Below are positions 52,697 through 62,192 of a DNA stretch of 64,000 bases, one piece after another. The DNA comes from AWTP1-13 sp963840075 (GTDB taxonomy: Bacteria; Pseudomonadota; Alphaproteobacteria; Rhizobiales; Hyphomicrobiaceae): positions 62,001 through 126,000 of the forward strand of contig CAWIXS010000031.1 of assembly GCA_963840075.1 (NCBI GenBank). The letters are read 5' to 3'. The notes under the pieces were generated by a model. The model had not been told where the DNA came from. It saw only the letters and a program-made list of their open reading frames with translations, and did no database searches. Within the stretch, counting starts at the first letter, position 1. Each line of letters opens with the position of its first letter. Position numbers and translations under genes: made by a program.

Positions 52697-53741
52697 ATGG
52701 GCATGAAGACGTGCACGCGGCCGTTCGTGTTCCTCGAGCTCCAGGAGGAGCACGTCTATTCCTGCTGTCCGGCGTGGATCAACGATGCCCGCATCGGCAG
52801 CTATGCTTCCGGCAAGAGCGTCTTCGAGATGTGGAATTCGGCGGAAAGCCAGGCGATCCGCGAGACCATGCTCGATGGATCGCTGGCCTACTGCAACACT
52901 GCCCTTTGCCCGAGATTGCAGGACGCTTCCAAGCTCGAGGACGTGGACGACATCCTGGCCGGCAAGCACGGGGCGAAGCTGCAGGAGATCTTTGCCGGCA
53001 GGAAGACCGCCGTTCCTCCGCCGGACCACATCAACCTGTGCTACGACAGAAGCTGCAACCTGAGCTGCCCGTCTTGCCGCACCGCTCGTCATGGTCCTCA
53101 GCGACCATCCCAAATACGAGGCCAAGCGGCAGCTTCAGGAGCAGCTCCTGGTTTTCATTCACTCCACCGAGCAGCCCATCCGCGTCAGCCTGACCGGCTC
53201 CGGCGATCCGTTCGCGTCGCGCCTTTTCTTCGAGTTCCTCGGCAAGATCGATCTGCGCCGGAATCCGAATATCACCCTCATCCTCCAGACCAACGGCGTC
53301 ATGTTCGACAAGGCCCACTGGGACCGCATCTCGAACATACACGGCTGCAAGCACATCGACGCATACATCAGCCTGGATGCCGGCACCGAGGCCACCTACG
53401 CCCAGGTGCGGCGCGGCGGAAACTGGACCAAGCTGATGGACAATCTGGCCTTCGTCGCCGGACTGCATACGGAAGGCCTCATCAAGCATGTCCGCCTGGA
53501 CATGGTCGTGCAGGCGTGCAATTTCCGCGAGATCAACGACTTCATCCGCATTGCCCAGAGGCACGACTGTCACTGCCTGCTGATGCGCCTCATAAACTGG
53601 GGAACATTCTCCGACGCCGAGTTCAAAGAGAGGGACGTCTTCTCCGATGCCCACCCCCGGCACGAGGAGTTTCGCAGCGTCATGAGAAGTCTGATCGAGT
53701 ACGACAAGCTGCAGCTCGGCAACATGCACGAGTTCGCTTGA
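52697..53741 (+). CDS. radical SAM protein with N-terminal SPASM-like cluster, +1 frameshift
   Basis: A radical SAM enzyme of about 347 residues. The cluster motif CNLSCPSC (CxxxCxxC) lies about 120 residues in, and TGSGDPFASRLFFEFL, LQTNGVMF and HIDAYISLDAGT follow the family barrel. Before it comes a Cys-rich region (CTRPFVFLELQ, SCCPAWINDARIG, MWNSAESQAIRETML, LAYCNTALCPRL) that looks like a SPASM auxiliary-cluster domain, normally found at the C-terminus. Homology changes frame at CRTA / MVLSDHPKYEAKRQ near 53085; removing one base restores it. Substrate unknown; it lies between gpsA and the EVE gene. Confidence 0.8.
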
Positions 53742-53946
53742 GACACGCCACGTGTGCCGACGCTGCCATGCGCCCCGGCCGGCCCGGCTCGAGCACCTCC
53801 TCGCAGCTCGAGCCGGCCGAGATCTGGCACACGCCTTGGAGGCGAAAGCCCGTCGGCGCAGCGCTTGACGGCACGGTCAAGAAAGCGGCAGAGAGCCCAA
53901 GCGCCGGCGGCGCCCGTAACATCGGTCTGCACCTGCGGAGGCACCT

Positions 53947-54486
53947 GTGGCGAAGAGCGCGTCGAAGAGCGGCAAGGAAACCGTAGCCAAATCGGCGAAG
54001 GCCAAGCCCAGCAAGACGGCCGCGCCCAGGATCGAGGCGCGTACCGGCCCGGCCTACTGGCTGTTCAAGACGGAGCCCGAGGCGCACTCCTGGGCGACGC
54101 AGAAGGCGCGCGGCAAGAAGGGTGAGCCCTGGGACGGCGTGCGCAACTTCACGGCCCGCAACAACATGACGGCGATGCGCCTGGGCGACCTCGGCTTCTT
54201 CTATCACACCGGCGAGGAGAAGCAGGTCGTGGGCGTCGTCGAGGTGTGCGCGCTGGCCCACACCGACCCGAAGGACGACACCGGGGTCTGGAAGTGCGTG
54301 GACGTGCGCGCGGTCAGCGATGTGCCCAAGCCCGTGACGCTGGCGGCGGCCAAGGCCAACCCCAAGCTCGCCAGCATGGCGCTGGTGAAGACCGCGCGCC
54401 TCTCGGTGCAGCCCGTAACGCCCGAGGAGTGGACCGAGGTGTGCCGCATGGGCGGCCTCGACCCTGACCGGCTGTCAGCCAAATAG
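53947..54486 (+). CDS. EVE domain protein
   Basis: A 179-residue protein of the EVE/thymocyte nuclear protein 1 type, a PUA-like fold thought to bind modified bases in DNA or RNA. After a Lys/Ala-rich tail of about 30 residues the domain opens YWLFKTEPEAHSWATQKARG, with GVRNFTARNNMTAMRLGDLG and FFYHTGEEKQVVGVVEV as core motifs. It starts with GTG at 53947. Genes of this family usually sit a short way after gpsA in alphaproteobacteria, as here, apart from the inserted radical SAM gene. Confidence 0.92.
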   Translation: MAKSASKSGKETVAKSAKAKPSKTAAPRIEARTGPAYWLFKTEPEAHSWATQKARGKKGEPWDGVRNFTARNNMTAMRLGDLGFFYHTGEEKQVVGVVEVCALAHTDPKDDTGVWKCVDVRAVSDVPKPVTLAAAKANPKLASMALVKTARLSVQPVTPEEWTEVCRMGGLDPDRLSAK

Positions 54487-54814
54487 CCGAGGGAACCGGC
54501 TCGACCGCGCGGCCGTATAGCCCACAGCAAGCCGCGCCCTGTGCGCCCGCACAGGTCGCTGCTGGTGAGCGCTGGAGGTCGCTGGCGCTCCGCTGCGTCG
54601 GTTTAGCGCAGGCACCAGTGGCGATCGCAGTTGCGTGGTTTGCACACAACTTGCTTGGTTAACGCGTGTGCAACAGTGATCGTCGAGCCGGATTGCTTTG
54701 CTCGACAGCATGTTGAACGAGTTGAGGGAACGCAACGTCAGAGAGAGGCACGTCCTCTCTGTCAACAGGTTGGGCACAGGAAGGGCGACGCGAGCCTGAT
54801 CACGAGGCAGTACC
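54487..54814. other. gene-free stretch
   Basis: 328 bases without a reading frame I can support on either strand. Base composition falls in the middle (about 54640-54720), where a promoter for the small gene at 54815 could lie. I see no repeat of the families found elsewhere in the window. Confidence 0.5.
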
Positions 54815-55012
54815 ATGCAGATGTTCAATCGTTGCGACGAATTCTGGTCAGACAGCTATCGCGGCCACGTGATCGCGACCCTGAGCCATGGCAAGGGATG
54901 GCTGGTCTATCTCGACCACGTGCTGCAGCACGGCAAGCTCTTCGTCACGGCCGAAGCGGCCACGAGCTGGCTGAGGCAGCGCATCGACGCGGCGGCGGCG
55001 CGCGCCCACTGA
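54815..55012 (+). CDS. small hypothetical protein
   Basis: A 65-residue product, MQMFNRCDEFWSDSYRGHVI to LRQRIDAAAARAH, with GAGG nine bases before its ATG. It has a compact beta-like centre (GWLVYLDHVLQHGKLFVTAE) and a helical end; no family recognised. Start signal and codon use support a real gene, but evidence is limited because of its length. Confidence 0.6.
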   Translation: MQMFNRCDEFWSDSYRGHVIATLSHGKGWLVYLDHVLQHGKLFVTAEAATSWLRQRIDAAAARAH

Positions 55013-55136
55013 CGGCGGCGGTTTGCCCGAGGTGACGCCGCGCCCGGGCGGAAAAGGCGCCCCGACCGCGGGCGGTGGAGGCCGGCCGCCGGCCGGGACG
55101 GCGCGCGCTCGTCCCCGAGGCGTGCGCTGCCTCGGC

Positions 55137-55628
55137 TCAGCGCCTGGCGGCGAGATCGGCCGGCGAGATCAGGACCGAGAACTGCTCGCACCAGATGACG
55201 ACGCTGCGGAACCTGGAAAGGTCGAGGCCGGCAGGCACGGCGTAGCGCTGGCTGCCCTTGAAGGCGCGCAGCCGGCCCAGATCGACGAACATCTCCTCGC
55301 GCAGGTCGCCGGAGGAGCGGATCGGCGCCTTGGGCACCAGATAGACGTGGTACTTGGGCCCGGGGCCGACCTCGAAATCGGGCCCCAGGAACACGCTGTC
55401 CTGGCGCACCGTCACGCTCCCCCTGCCCCAGTGGATCGGGTCCCTCGGGTTGGCGTGGATGAACGTGCCCTCGGCCAGGACCTGTGCGGAGCGATCCGTC
55501 TCGGTGAGGTGCTCTGCCGCCGGCGGCGGCGGAAACACGAACGGAAACAGAAAGAAGCCCAGCGCCACGCCGAAGCCGGTGCCCAGCACCCCTCCCGCAA
55601 GCAAGAGCGCGAGCGACCGCCACCACAT
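55137..55628 (-). CDS. membrane-anchored DM13 domain protein
   Basis: A 163-residue protein with one N-terminal helix (MWWRSLALLLAGGVLGTGFG) and a periplasmic DM13 domain. The domain hallmarks are GTFIHANPRDPIHWGRGSVT, GPDFEVGPGPKYHVYLVPK and the closing SVVIWCEQFSVLISPADL, whose Cys is the conserved residue proposed to take part in electron transfer. The ATG at 55628 has GGGGAGG seven bases upstream; earlier ATGs at 55655 and 55634 would only lengthen the leader. It is convergent with the small gene before it. Confidence 0.85.
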   Translation of the reverse strand: MWWRSLALLLAGGVLGTGFGVALGFFLFPFVFPPPPAAEHLTETDRSAQVLAEGTFIHANPRDPIHWGRGSVTVRQDSVFLGPDFEVGPGPKYHVYLVPKAPIRSSGDLREEMFVDLGRLRAFKGSQRYAVPAGLDLSRFRSVVIWCEQFSVLISPADLAARR

Positions 55629-55867
55629 CCCCATCCCTCCCCGGTCCATTGCCACGGCCCATTGCAGCAGATCCTACACGAGACAGGTGCGGGATTGTCG
55701 GGGCTCTCGCGACGACGTGAACGCCGCGGAGCGGTCCGGCCACGAGGCGGTTGGACGACCGGTGCGGAAACTTGCTATCGGCTTGTGGCACGGGGAGGGC
55801 TCGATCAGTGCGCGTCGTGCGCGCGTTGCGTCGGGCGAGCCGCCTCCCGTCACCGGAGGATGGCACC

Positions 55868-56839
55868 GTGCTCGACCCCAAGCGCATGTGGTACGTGATC
55901 GGCGCCGTGGCGGTGGCAGCGATCGGCCTCAGCTGGATGCGCCAGGCGGCGAGGCCGGCCGCCACCGAGCCCGTGGCCATCGTTGCCGTGCCGGACGGCG
56001 CCAAGGGCCGCACCGAGACCCTCACGCGCAGCCAGTGCCTGGCGCTCCCCAACCGCGTGTGGGTGGCGCTGGAGGACGGGGCGGAGTGCATTGCCTACAT
56101 TGCCCCGGACGGCCGCGCGGGCGGCGGCACCGCGGTCATGTTCTTCGAGGGTGACGTTCCCGAGGCGGACATGGCGCCCGCCCGGATGAGCAAGATCGTT
56201 GCCGCCTACCAGCGCCACATCACGGCTGCCCAGACCCGGTTCGGCGTGCCGTTCATTGTCGTCGGCCGTCCCGGCGTCATGGGCTCCAGCGGCTTCCATC
56301 TGATCGGCGGGCTGCGCGACGAGGGCGCGGTGATGAGCACCGCCATCGACGCCATCAAGGAGCGCTACGGCTACCAGCGCCTGGCGCTGGCGGGCCAGTC
56401 CGGCGGCGCGCGCATCGTGGCCCAGCTGCTGGTGCTCGGGCGCCGCGACATCGCCTGTGCGGTGATGGGCTCGGGCGCCTACGGCGTCCCGCTCGCCAGG
56501 GGCGGCGGACACATCACCACCAACATCTTCGGCAAGCCGGGGCGGCGGTATCTGGTGCCCATGCATCACGCCGAGAGCATCGCCTTCGCCGCCGCCCGCC
56601 GCGCCTTCGTGATCGGCGATCCGCGCGACGTGCGCACCCCCTTCCCTGGCCAGCGCGAGTGGGCCGAGAAGATGCAGGCGCTCGGCCATCACGCCGTGCT
56701 GCTCGAGGGGGCGGCGCGGGACCCGGAGCATCACGGGCTCAGCACCACCGCGCTCAACGTCGCCGCCCTGTGCGCCGCCGGCAAGACCGATCAGGAGATT
56801 GCCGCCCAGGTGGCGGCCGAGCGCCAGCTGCGCCGCTGA
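55868..56839 (+). CDS. alpha/beta-hydrolase-like exported protein
   Basis: A 323-residue protein with an N-terminal membrane helix or signal anchor (MWYVIGAVAVAAIGLSWM) and a nucleophile elbow AGQSGGARIVA with Ser178. Other hydrolase-like parts are FFEGDVPEADM, VPFIVVGRPGVMGSSGFHLI and a late His in DPEHHGLSTTALN. Family assignment beyond alpha/beta hydrolase is not possible for me. The GTG at 55868 is preferred because GGAGG lies seven bases upstream; the ATG at 55886 is the alternative. The 2OG oxygenase gene follows after 76 bases on the same strand. Confidence 0.75.
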   Translation: MLDPKRMWYVIGAVAVAAIGLSWMRQAARPAATEPVAIVAVPDGAKGRTETLTRSQCLALPNRVWVALEDGAECIAYIAPDGRAGGGTAVMFFEGDVPEADMAPARMSKIVAAYQRHITAAQTRFGVPFIVVGRPGVMGSSGFHLIGGLRDEGAVMSTAIDAIKERYGYQRLALAGQSGGARIVAQLLVLGRRDIACAVMGSGAYGVPLARGGGHITTNIFGKPGRRYLVPMHHAESIAFAAARRAFVIGDPRDVRTPFPGQREWAEKMQALGHHAVLLEGAARDPEHHGLSTTALNVAALCAAGKTDQEIAAQVAAERQLRR

Positions 56840-56915
56840 CAGCGGTGCGAAATCGGGTCGGCGCCGCCGGGCGCCCGGGGTAGAGTTCCGGAAACGAGCA
56901 CCCGAAGGCCGAGCC

Positions 56916-57665
56916 GTGGCAAGAGCCGCCGCATTGCAGGACCGCACGAAGGCGCCCCGCGCGGCGCCCGCCGCCATCAAGCGCATCGCCTCGCCGGAGG
57001 TGGCAGCGGCGCTCGACCTCGTCGGCTGCGCGACGGTGGGCCCCCTGCTCTCGCCGCAGCAGTGCCGCTCGCTGCGCTCCCTGTACGCCTCCGACCCGCC
57101 GTTTCGCCGGCGGGTGGCGATGGCGCAGCACGGCTACGGCCGCGGCGAGTACAAGTATTTCGCCTATCCGCTTCCCCCTGTCGTCGAGGCGCTGCGCACC
57201 GCCCTCTATCCGCCGCTCGCCGCGATCGCCAACCGCTGGAGCGAGGCGATGCGGCTCGAGGTGCGCTATCCCGCGCAGCACGCCGAGTTCCTCGAGCGGT
57301 GCCATCGGGCGGGCCAGACACGGCCCACGCCGCTCCTCCTGCAGTATGCGACGGGCGACTACAACTGCCTGCACCAGGACCTCTACGGCGAGCACGTGTT
57401 TCCGCTGCAAGTGGCGATCCTGCTGTCCGAGCCGGGCGCCCACTTCACCGGCGGCGAGTTCGTCCTCACCGAGCAGCGCCCGCGCATGCAGTCGCGCGCC
57501 GAGGTGGTGCCGCTCGCCCAGGGCGAGGCGGTGATCTTCCCGGTGCGCGAGCGCCCGGTGCGCGGCACGCGCGGCGTCTACCGGGTCAACATGCGCCACG
57601 GTGTGAGCCGGCTGCGCTCGGGCGAGCGCTACACCCTGGGGCTGATCTTCCACGACGCGCTGTGA
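56916..57665 (+). CDS. Oxygenase-NA type 2OG-Fe(II) oxygenase
   Basis: A 249-residue Fe(II)/2-oxoglutarate oxygenase of the PF09859-like group, linked in the family description to repair of alkylated DNA. The iron site is LHQDLYGEHVFPLQ (His153, Asp155) with the distal His228 in NMRHGVSRLRSGERY, whose Arg would bind 2-oxoglutarate. The hallmark FVLTEQRPRMQSRAEVVPL is complete. The GTG at 56916 is chosen because conserved sequence starts soon after; the frame is open upstream into the preceding gene. DNA repair as its role is from family knowledge, not from context. Confidence 0.88.
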   Translation: MARAAALQDRTKAPRAAPAAIKRIASPEVAAALDLVGCATVGPLLSPQQCRSLRSLYASDPPFRRRVAMAQHGYGRGEYKYFAYPLPPVVEALRTALYPPLAAIANRWSEAMRLEVRYPAQHAEFLERCHRAGQTRPTPLLLQYATGDYNCLHQDLYGEHVFPLQVAILLSEPGAHFTGGEFVLTEQRPRMQSRAEVVPLAQGEAVIFPVRERPVRGTRGVYRVNMRHGVSRLRSGERYTLGLIFHDAL

Positions 57666-57777
57666 GTGCTCACGCGGGGCGACGGCGCCGTCGCGCAGTC
57701 CGGCCTGCGACGTATTGAACGACGTTTATTGAAACGCTTTGCTCGGGGTCCACCGGGCACGCAACGAGTAATGAACA

Positions 57778-58012
57778 ATGTTCACAGACACGGAGCGGAT
57801 CGTCATGATGGCGCGCGGTGCCCTTGTGGAGGTCGAAGGGGCCGTCTTCGATGCCAATGCCATTGGCAGTCTCGAGCAGCAACTGCGTCGGGCGGCAGGT
57901 GCGCTCGAGCAATCGCGCGGTCCGCGACGAGCATGAGGCGCGGCGCATGGCAAATCGCCTCGACGAGGCGCGCACCGAGAAGCTGCTCATGGAGGTCGGC
58001 CGCGCGGGCTGA
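57778..58012 (+). CDS. small coiled-coil protein, +1 frameshift
   Basis: From the ATG at 57778 the frame reads MFTDTERIVMMARGALVEVE, then IGSLEQQLRRAAGALEQS, and is lost near 57912; the next frame continues AVRDEHEARRMANRLDEART to a stop at 58012. Removing one base of the CGCGCGG run gives a 77-residue, largely helical protein with heptad-like spacing. I recognise no family. The continuity of the helix across the shift supports one gene. Confidence 0.45.
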
Positions 58013-58221
58013 CCCAGTAAGACCAGGGCGAATTGCGGCAAGCCCACCGATGCACCCCGGCACCTGAGCGCAATCGCTTGCTCGGAGGTCGACTCGCTGT
58101 GCCCCGCCGACCGAGGACGAGGAGCGCCCCGTCGACGCGCTGCGCGGTTTCGGATTGCGCGGCGCTTCAACCGGCGGGCGAGCTCAGGCTATACTGAGCC
58201 AAAGCCACCATGGAGGAAGCG

Positions 58222-58635
58222 ATGACCGACGGGCAGTGGGACTTCGTGCACAACCTGGCGAGCGACGCCAGGTGGACGCCGGGGCTGCGCGAGATCTTCG
58301 AGTACCGCGATCTCGGCATCAAGGCCGGCACCAAGGGCGACTACGTGGCCCACCTGATCCGCCACAACGGCAGGAAGAGCAAGGACGAGGTGCAGCAATG
58401 GCACGTGCACGACTGCACGTTCCAGCTGGTCTACGTCGTGGGCGGCTGGGCCACCTTCGAGTACGAGGGCCAGGGACAGCGCACCATCCGCAAGGGCGAC
58501 TGCATCCTGCAGACCCCCGGCATCAAGCACCGCGAGATCGCCTGCTCCGACGACTTCGAGGTGCTGGAGATCGTCTCCCCCGCCAACTTCGCCACCCGCG
58601 TCGTCGAGGCCCCGAAGGCGGAAGCCGCGGAGTAG
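58222..58635 (+). CDS. cupin domain protein
   Basis: A single-domain cupin of 137 residues. The metal-binding motif 1 is QQWHVHDCTFQLVYVVGGWA and motif 2 is GDCILQTPGIKHREIACSDD, with the expected spacing. The ATG at 58222 follows GGAGGAAGCG; the ATG at 58210 would add four residues. Cupins of this size can be isomerases, dioxygenases or binding proteins, and nothing nearby narrows this. It is followed directly by a palindromic repeat. Confidence 0.9.
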   Translation: MTDGQWDFVHNLASDARWTPGLREIFEYRDLGIKAGTKGDYVAHLIRHNGRKSKDEVQQWHVHDCTFQLVYVVGGWATFEYEGQGQRTIRKGDCILQTPGIKHREIACSDDFEVLEIVSPANFATRVVEAPKAEAAE

Positions 58636-58668
58636 GGTGCATTGCGGCGATAGCCGCAATGCACCGAA
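58634..58668. repeat. REP-like hairpin, GTAGGGTGCATTGCGG family
   Basis: GGTGCATTGCGGCGATAGCC and GCAATGCACC fold into a hairpin (GGTGCATTGCGGC / GCCGCAATGCACC) that begins at the cupin stop codon. It resembles the element at 2893-3000 and could serve as the gene's transcript end. Confidence 0.65.
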
Positions 58669-58751
58669 AGCACCTCACCCCGATCGCCGGCGCGTCGATG
58701 GGCTACTAGCCCGGCTTTTCACCCGCCGGGCGTAGCCCTCGCGGGGATCGC

Positions 58752-59045
58752 TCACGCCATCTTGGCCAGGATCCCCGCAACGTCCTTGCTGGAGAAGGCG
58801 CGCAGCGTGTTGGTCTTGACGTTGCCGAGCTTGGCCACCGACAGCGAGAACGCCGTCATCGTCTCGTCGTCGGGCGCCTCGAACACGCCGACGACATCGC
58901 AGACGCCGAGCGTCCAATAGGTCTCCTTCATGGTCACGCCGACCTTCTTGCCCAGCTCCTTCACGGCCTCGGTGCGCTTGACCGTGTCCTTGATGGCTTT
59001 GATGCCCTGGTCGGTGTAGGTGGCCATCAGAATGTAGGTCGCCAT
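58752..59045 (-). CDS. GYD domain protein
   Basis: A 97-residue protein of the GYD family (alpha/beta barrel-like small domain, function unknown). MATYILMATYTDQGIKAIKD opens it and WTLGVCDVVGVFEAPDDETM, then SVAKLGNVKTNTLRAFSS, complete the family pattern. A well-placed ATG at 59045 is followed by no operon partner; it is convergent with the cupin gene. Confidence 0.9.
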   Translation of the reverse strand: MATYILMATYTDQGIKAIKDTVKRTEAVKELGKKVGVTMKETYWTLGVCDVVGVFEAPDDETMTAFSLSVAKLGNVKTNTLRAFSSKDVAGILAKMA

Positions 59046-59158
59046 GGGACTTTCCTCCGTGAGGCGGCGCCCCGTCTACCGTGCCCCGAGCCTAGTCCTG
59101 ATCGGCGGCGAAGGGAAATCCGCGGCCGAGGCTTGCTGTTGAGGCCGGACCGGGCCGT

Positions 59159-59530
59159 CTATGACCAGCGCTGCCGGGAATGCTGTGGCCGCCAACCGGC
59201 AGCGTCGCGCGCGAGCAGCCAGCCGGCCATCTCGCTCCGGCCCAGGTCGTAAAGATCGACGTACGAGCCGTCCTCGCGCTGCCAGGCGAGAGGAATGTCG
59301 CCCTGGTCGAGGCCATTGAGGAGGCGGAACAGGACTTGGTCGACAATGTCCGGGATCAGCTCCCGCACCGCATCGCGCGCACCGCTGTCGGACAGCAGAT
59401 TGCGCCAGCGCTTGCCGTCCTCGCCGCCCATGCGTCGTGCGGCCAGCGCGTCGCAGTCCCCGATCGCCTGGTCGCGGACCAGCAGCATCAGCATTTCGGC
59501 GAAGCGCTGCAACTCGGCCCGGTCGTCCAT
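59159..59530 (-). CDS. hypothetical helical protein
   Basis: A 123-residue, mostly helical product from MDDRAELQRFAEMLMLLVRD to the stop at 59159, with no family I recognise. RELIPDIVDQVLFRLLNGLD and EDGSYVDLYDLGRSEMAGWL are its most structured parts; the second half could be an immunity- or regulator-like small domain. The upstream open frame is not used because the ATG at 59530 starts the good codon pattern. It is next to, but 104 bases from, pimD. Confidence 0.55.
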   Translation of the reverse strand: MDDRAELQRFAEMLMLLVRDQAIGDCDALAARRMGGEDGKRWRNLLSDSGARDAVRELIPDIVDQVLFRLLNGLDQGDIPLAWQREDGSYVDLYDLGRSEMAGWLLARDAAGWRPQHSRQRWS

Positions 59531-59633
59531 GGCACGTCCTCGCGAAGTGTAGGTTGCGTCAGCGCCGGGCGGAAGCCGCGGAAGACCCAACAAGCCTCGA
59601 AGCGTGTCGGGTCTTCGCTTCGCTCGCCTCAAC

Positions 59634-60782
59634 CTACGACAGCCCGCCGGCGCTCGCCAGCTCGCGCAGGTGGTGGTCGGCGTCGCCGAAGGCCATGTCG
59701 ATCATGGTGAGCCGCTTGAAGTAGTGGCCGGCCTTGTACTCCATGGTCATGCCGATGCCGCCGTGCAGCTGGATCGCGCTCTCGCCGATGAAGCGGGCGG
59801 AGCGGCCGATCTGCACCTTGGCGGCGTGCATGGCCTTGCGCCGCTCCTTGGCGTCGGGCTCGGCCGCCATCATGGTGGCGTAGAAGGCCATGCTGCGCGC
59901 CTGCTCCAAAGCGGTCAGCATGTCGACCGCCTTGTGCTGCAGCACTTGGAACGAGCCGATCGGCACGCCGAACTGCTTCCTCGTCTTGAGGTACTCCACG
60001 GTCAGCTCGGTGAGCCCGGCCATGGCGCCGACCGCCTCGGCGGACAGCGCGGCGATCGCCTCGTCCACCACCTGCTCCAGCACGGCGAGGCCCTTCTCCG
60101 GGCCGGCCAGCACGCCCTCCGGCCCGACCTTGACGGCGGACAGCGTGATGTCGGCGGCGCGCATGCCGTCCTGGGTGGGATAGCCGCGCCGCGTGAGCCC
60201 GCCGGCCCCGCCATCGACGAGGAACAGGCCGATGCCCGAGCGATCGGCGCGCGCACCCGCGACGCGCGCCGTCACGATCAGCTTCTCGGCGCTGTCGCCG
60301 CCGAGCACGACCACCTTCTCGCCCTCCAGCGTATAGCCGCCCTTGCCGTCGGCCCGCGCCGTGGTCGCGGTGTCGGCGAGGTTGTAGCGCGCCTGGCGCT
60401 CCTGGTGCGCGAGGCCGAGGGTGAGCTTGCCTGCGGCGATCGCCGGCACCAGCTCGCCCAGCAGCGCGGCGTTGCCGGTGTGGCGCAGCGCGCCGCCGGC
60501 CAGCACGACGGTGGCGAAGTACGGCTCGACGGGGAGCGCGCGCCCGAAGGCCTCCGCGACGATCATGGTCTCCGTGAGCCCCTGGCCGAGGCCGCCGTGC
60601 TCCTCCGCGAAGGGCGCGGCGAGCAGCCCCAGGTCGGCGTACTGCTGCCACAGCGCGGCACTGTAGCCCTTGGGCTCCTTCATGTAGCCCGTGCGCCGGT
60701 TGAGGTCGCCGTAGCTGTCGGCGAGCAGCCGCTCCACGCTCTCCTTCAGCTGCCGCTGCTCGTCGTTGAGATCGAAGTCCAT
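59634..60782 (-). CDS. pimD: acyl-CoA dehydrogenase, pimeloyl-CoA dehydrogenase small-subunit type
   Basis: A 382-residue acyl-CoA dehydrogenase (FAD) expected to form a complex with the PimC-type protein encoded upstream. MDFDLNDEQRQLKESVERLL is the family start; AVGAMAGLTELTVEYLKTRK and GVPIGSFQVLQHKAVDMLTA, then ESAIQLHGGIGMTMEYKAGH, are the usual C-terminal helices with the FAD/Glu region. In Rhodopseudomonas the pim operon degrades pimelate and other dicarboxylates by beta-oxidation. The order here (ligase, thiolase, C, D) matches pimABCD. The 172-base gap to pimC is filled by a repeat. Confidence 0.88.
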   Translation of the reverse strand: MDFDLNDEQRQLKESVERLLADSYGDLNRRTGYMKEPKGYSAALWQQYADLGLLAAPFAEEHGGLGQGLTETMIVAEAFGRALPVEPYFATVVLAGGALRHTGNAALLGELVPAIAAGKLTLGLAHQERQARYNLADTATTARADGKGGYTLEGEKVVVLGGDSAEKLIVTARVAGARADRSGIGLFLVDGGAGGLTRRGYPTQDGMRAADITLSAVKVGPEGVLAGPEKGLAVLEQVVDEAIAALSAEAVGAMAGLTELTVEYLKTRKQFGVPIGSFQVLQHKAVDMLTALEQARSMAFYATMMAAEPDAKERRKAMHAAKVQIGRSARFIGESAIQLHGGIGMTMEYKAGHYFKRLTMIDMAFGDADHHLRELASAGGLS

Positions 60783-60954
60783 GTCTTGCTCTCCCCGTCT
60801 CCCTCTCCCCGCCATCGCCGACCTCTCCACGAACGCAACAGGCGGGGAGAGGGTCGGGGTGAGGGGCAGTGGCACACACCAACGTCGGCGTCCGTTGCTG
60901 CCCCTCACCCTAACCCTCTCCCCGCAAGCGGGGAGAGGGGACATCGAGCTCGGC
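60783..60954. repeat. CTCTCCCCGC/GCGGGGAGAG palindromic repeat, copy 3
   Basis: GGCGGGGAGAGGGTCGGGGT (about 60841) faces CACCCTAACCCTCTCCCCGC (about 60907), and CTCTCCCCGCAAGCGGGGAGAG closes the block at about 60919-60940. It splits the pimC-pimD pair and may cause processing or attenuation between them. Confidence 0.75.
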
Positions 60955-62175
<1,221 letters not shown>

Positions 62176-62192
62176 GGGCGTTCTCCCTCGAC

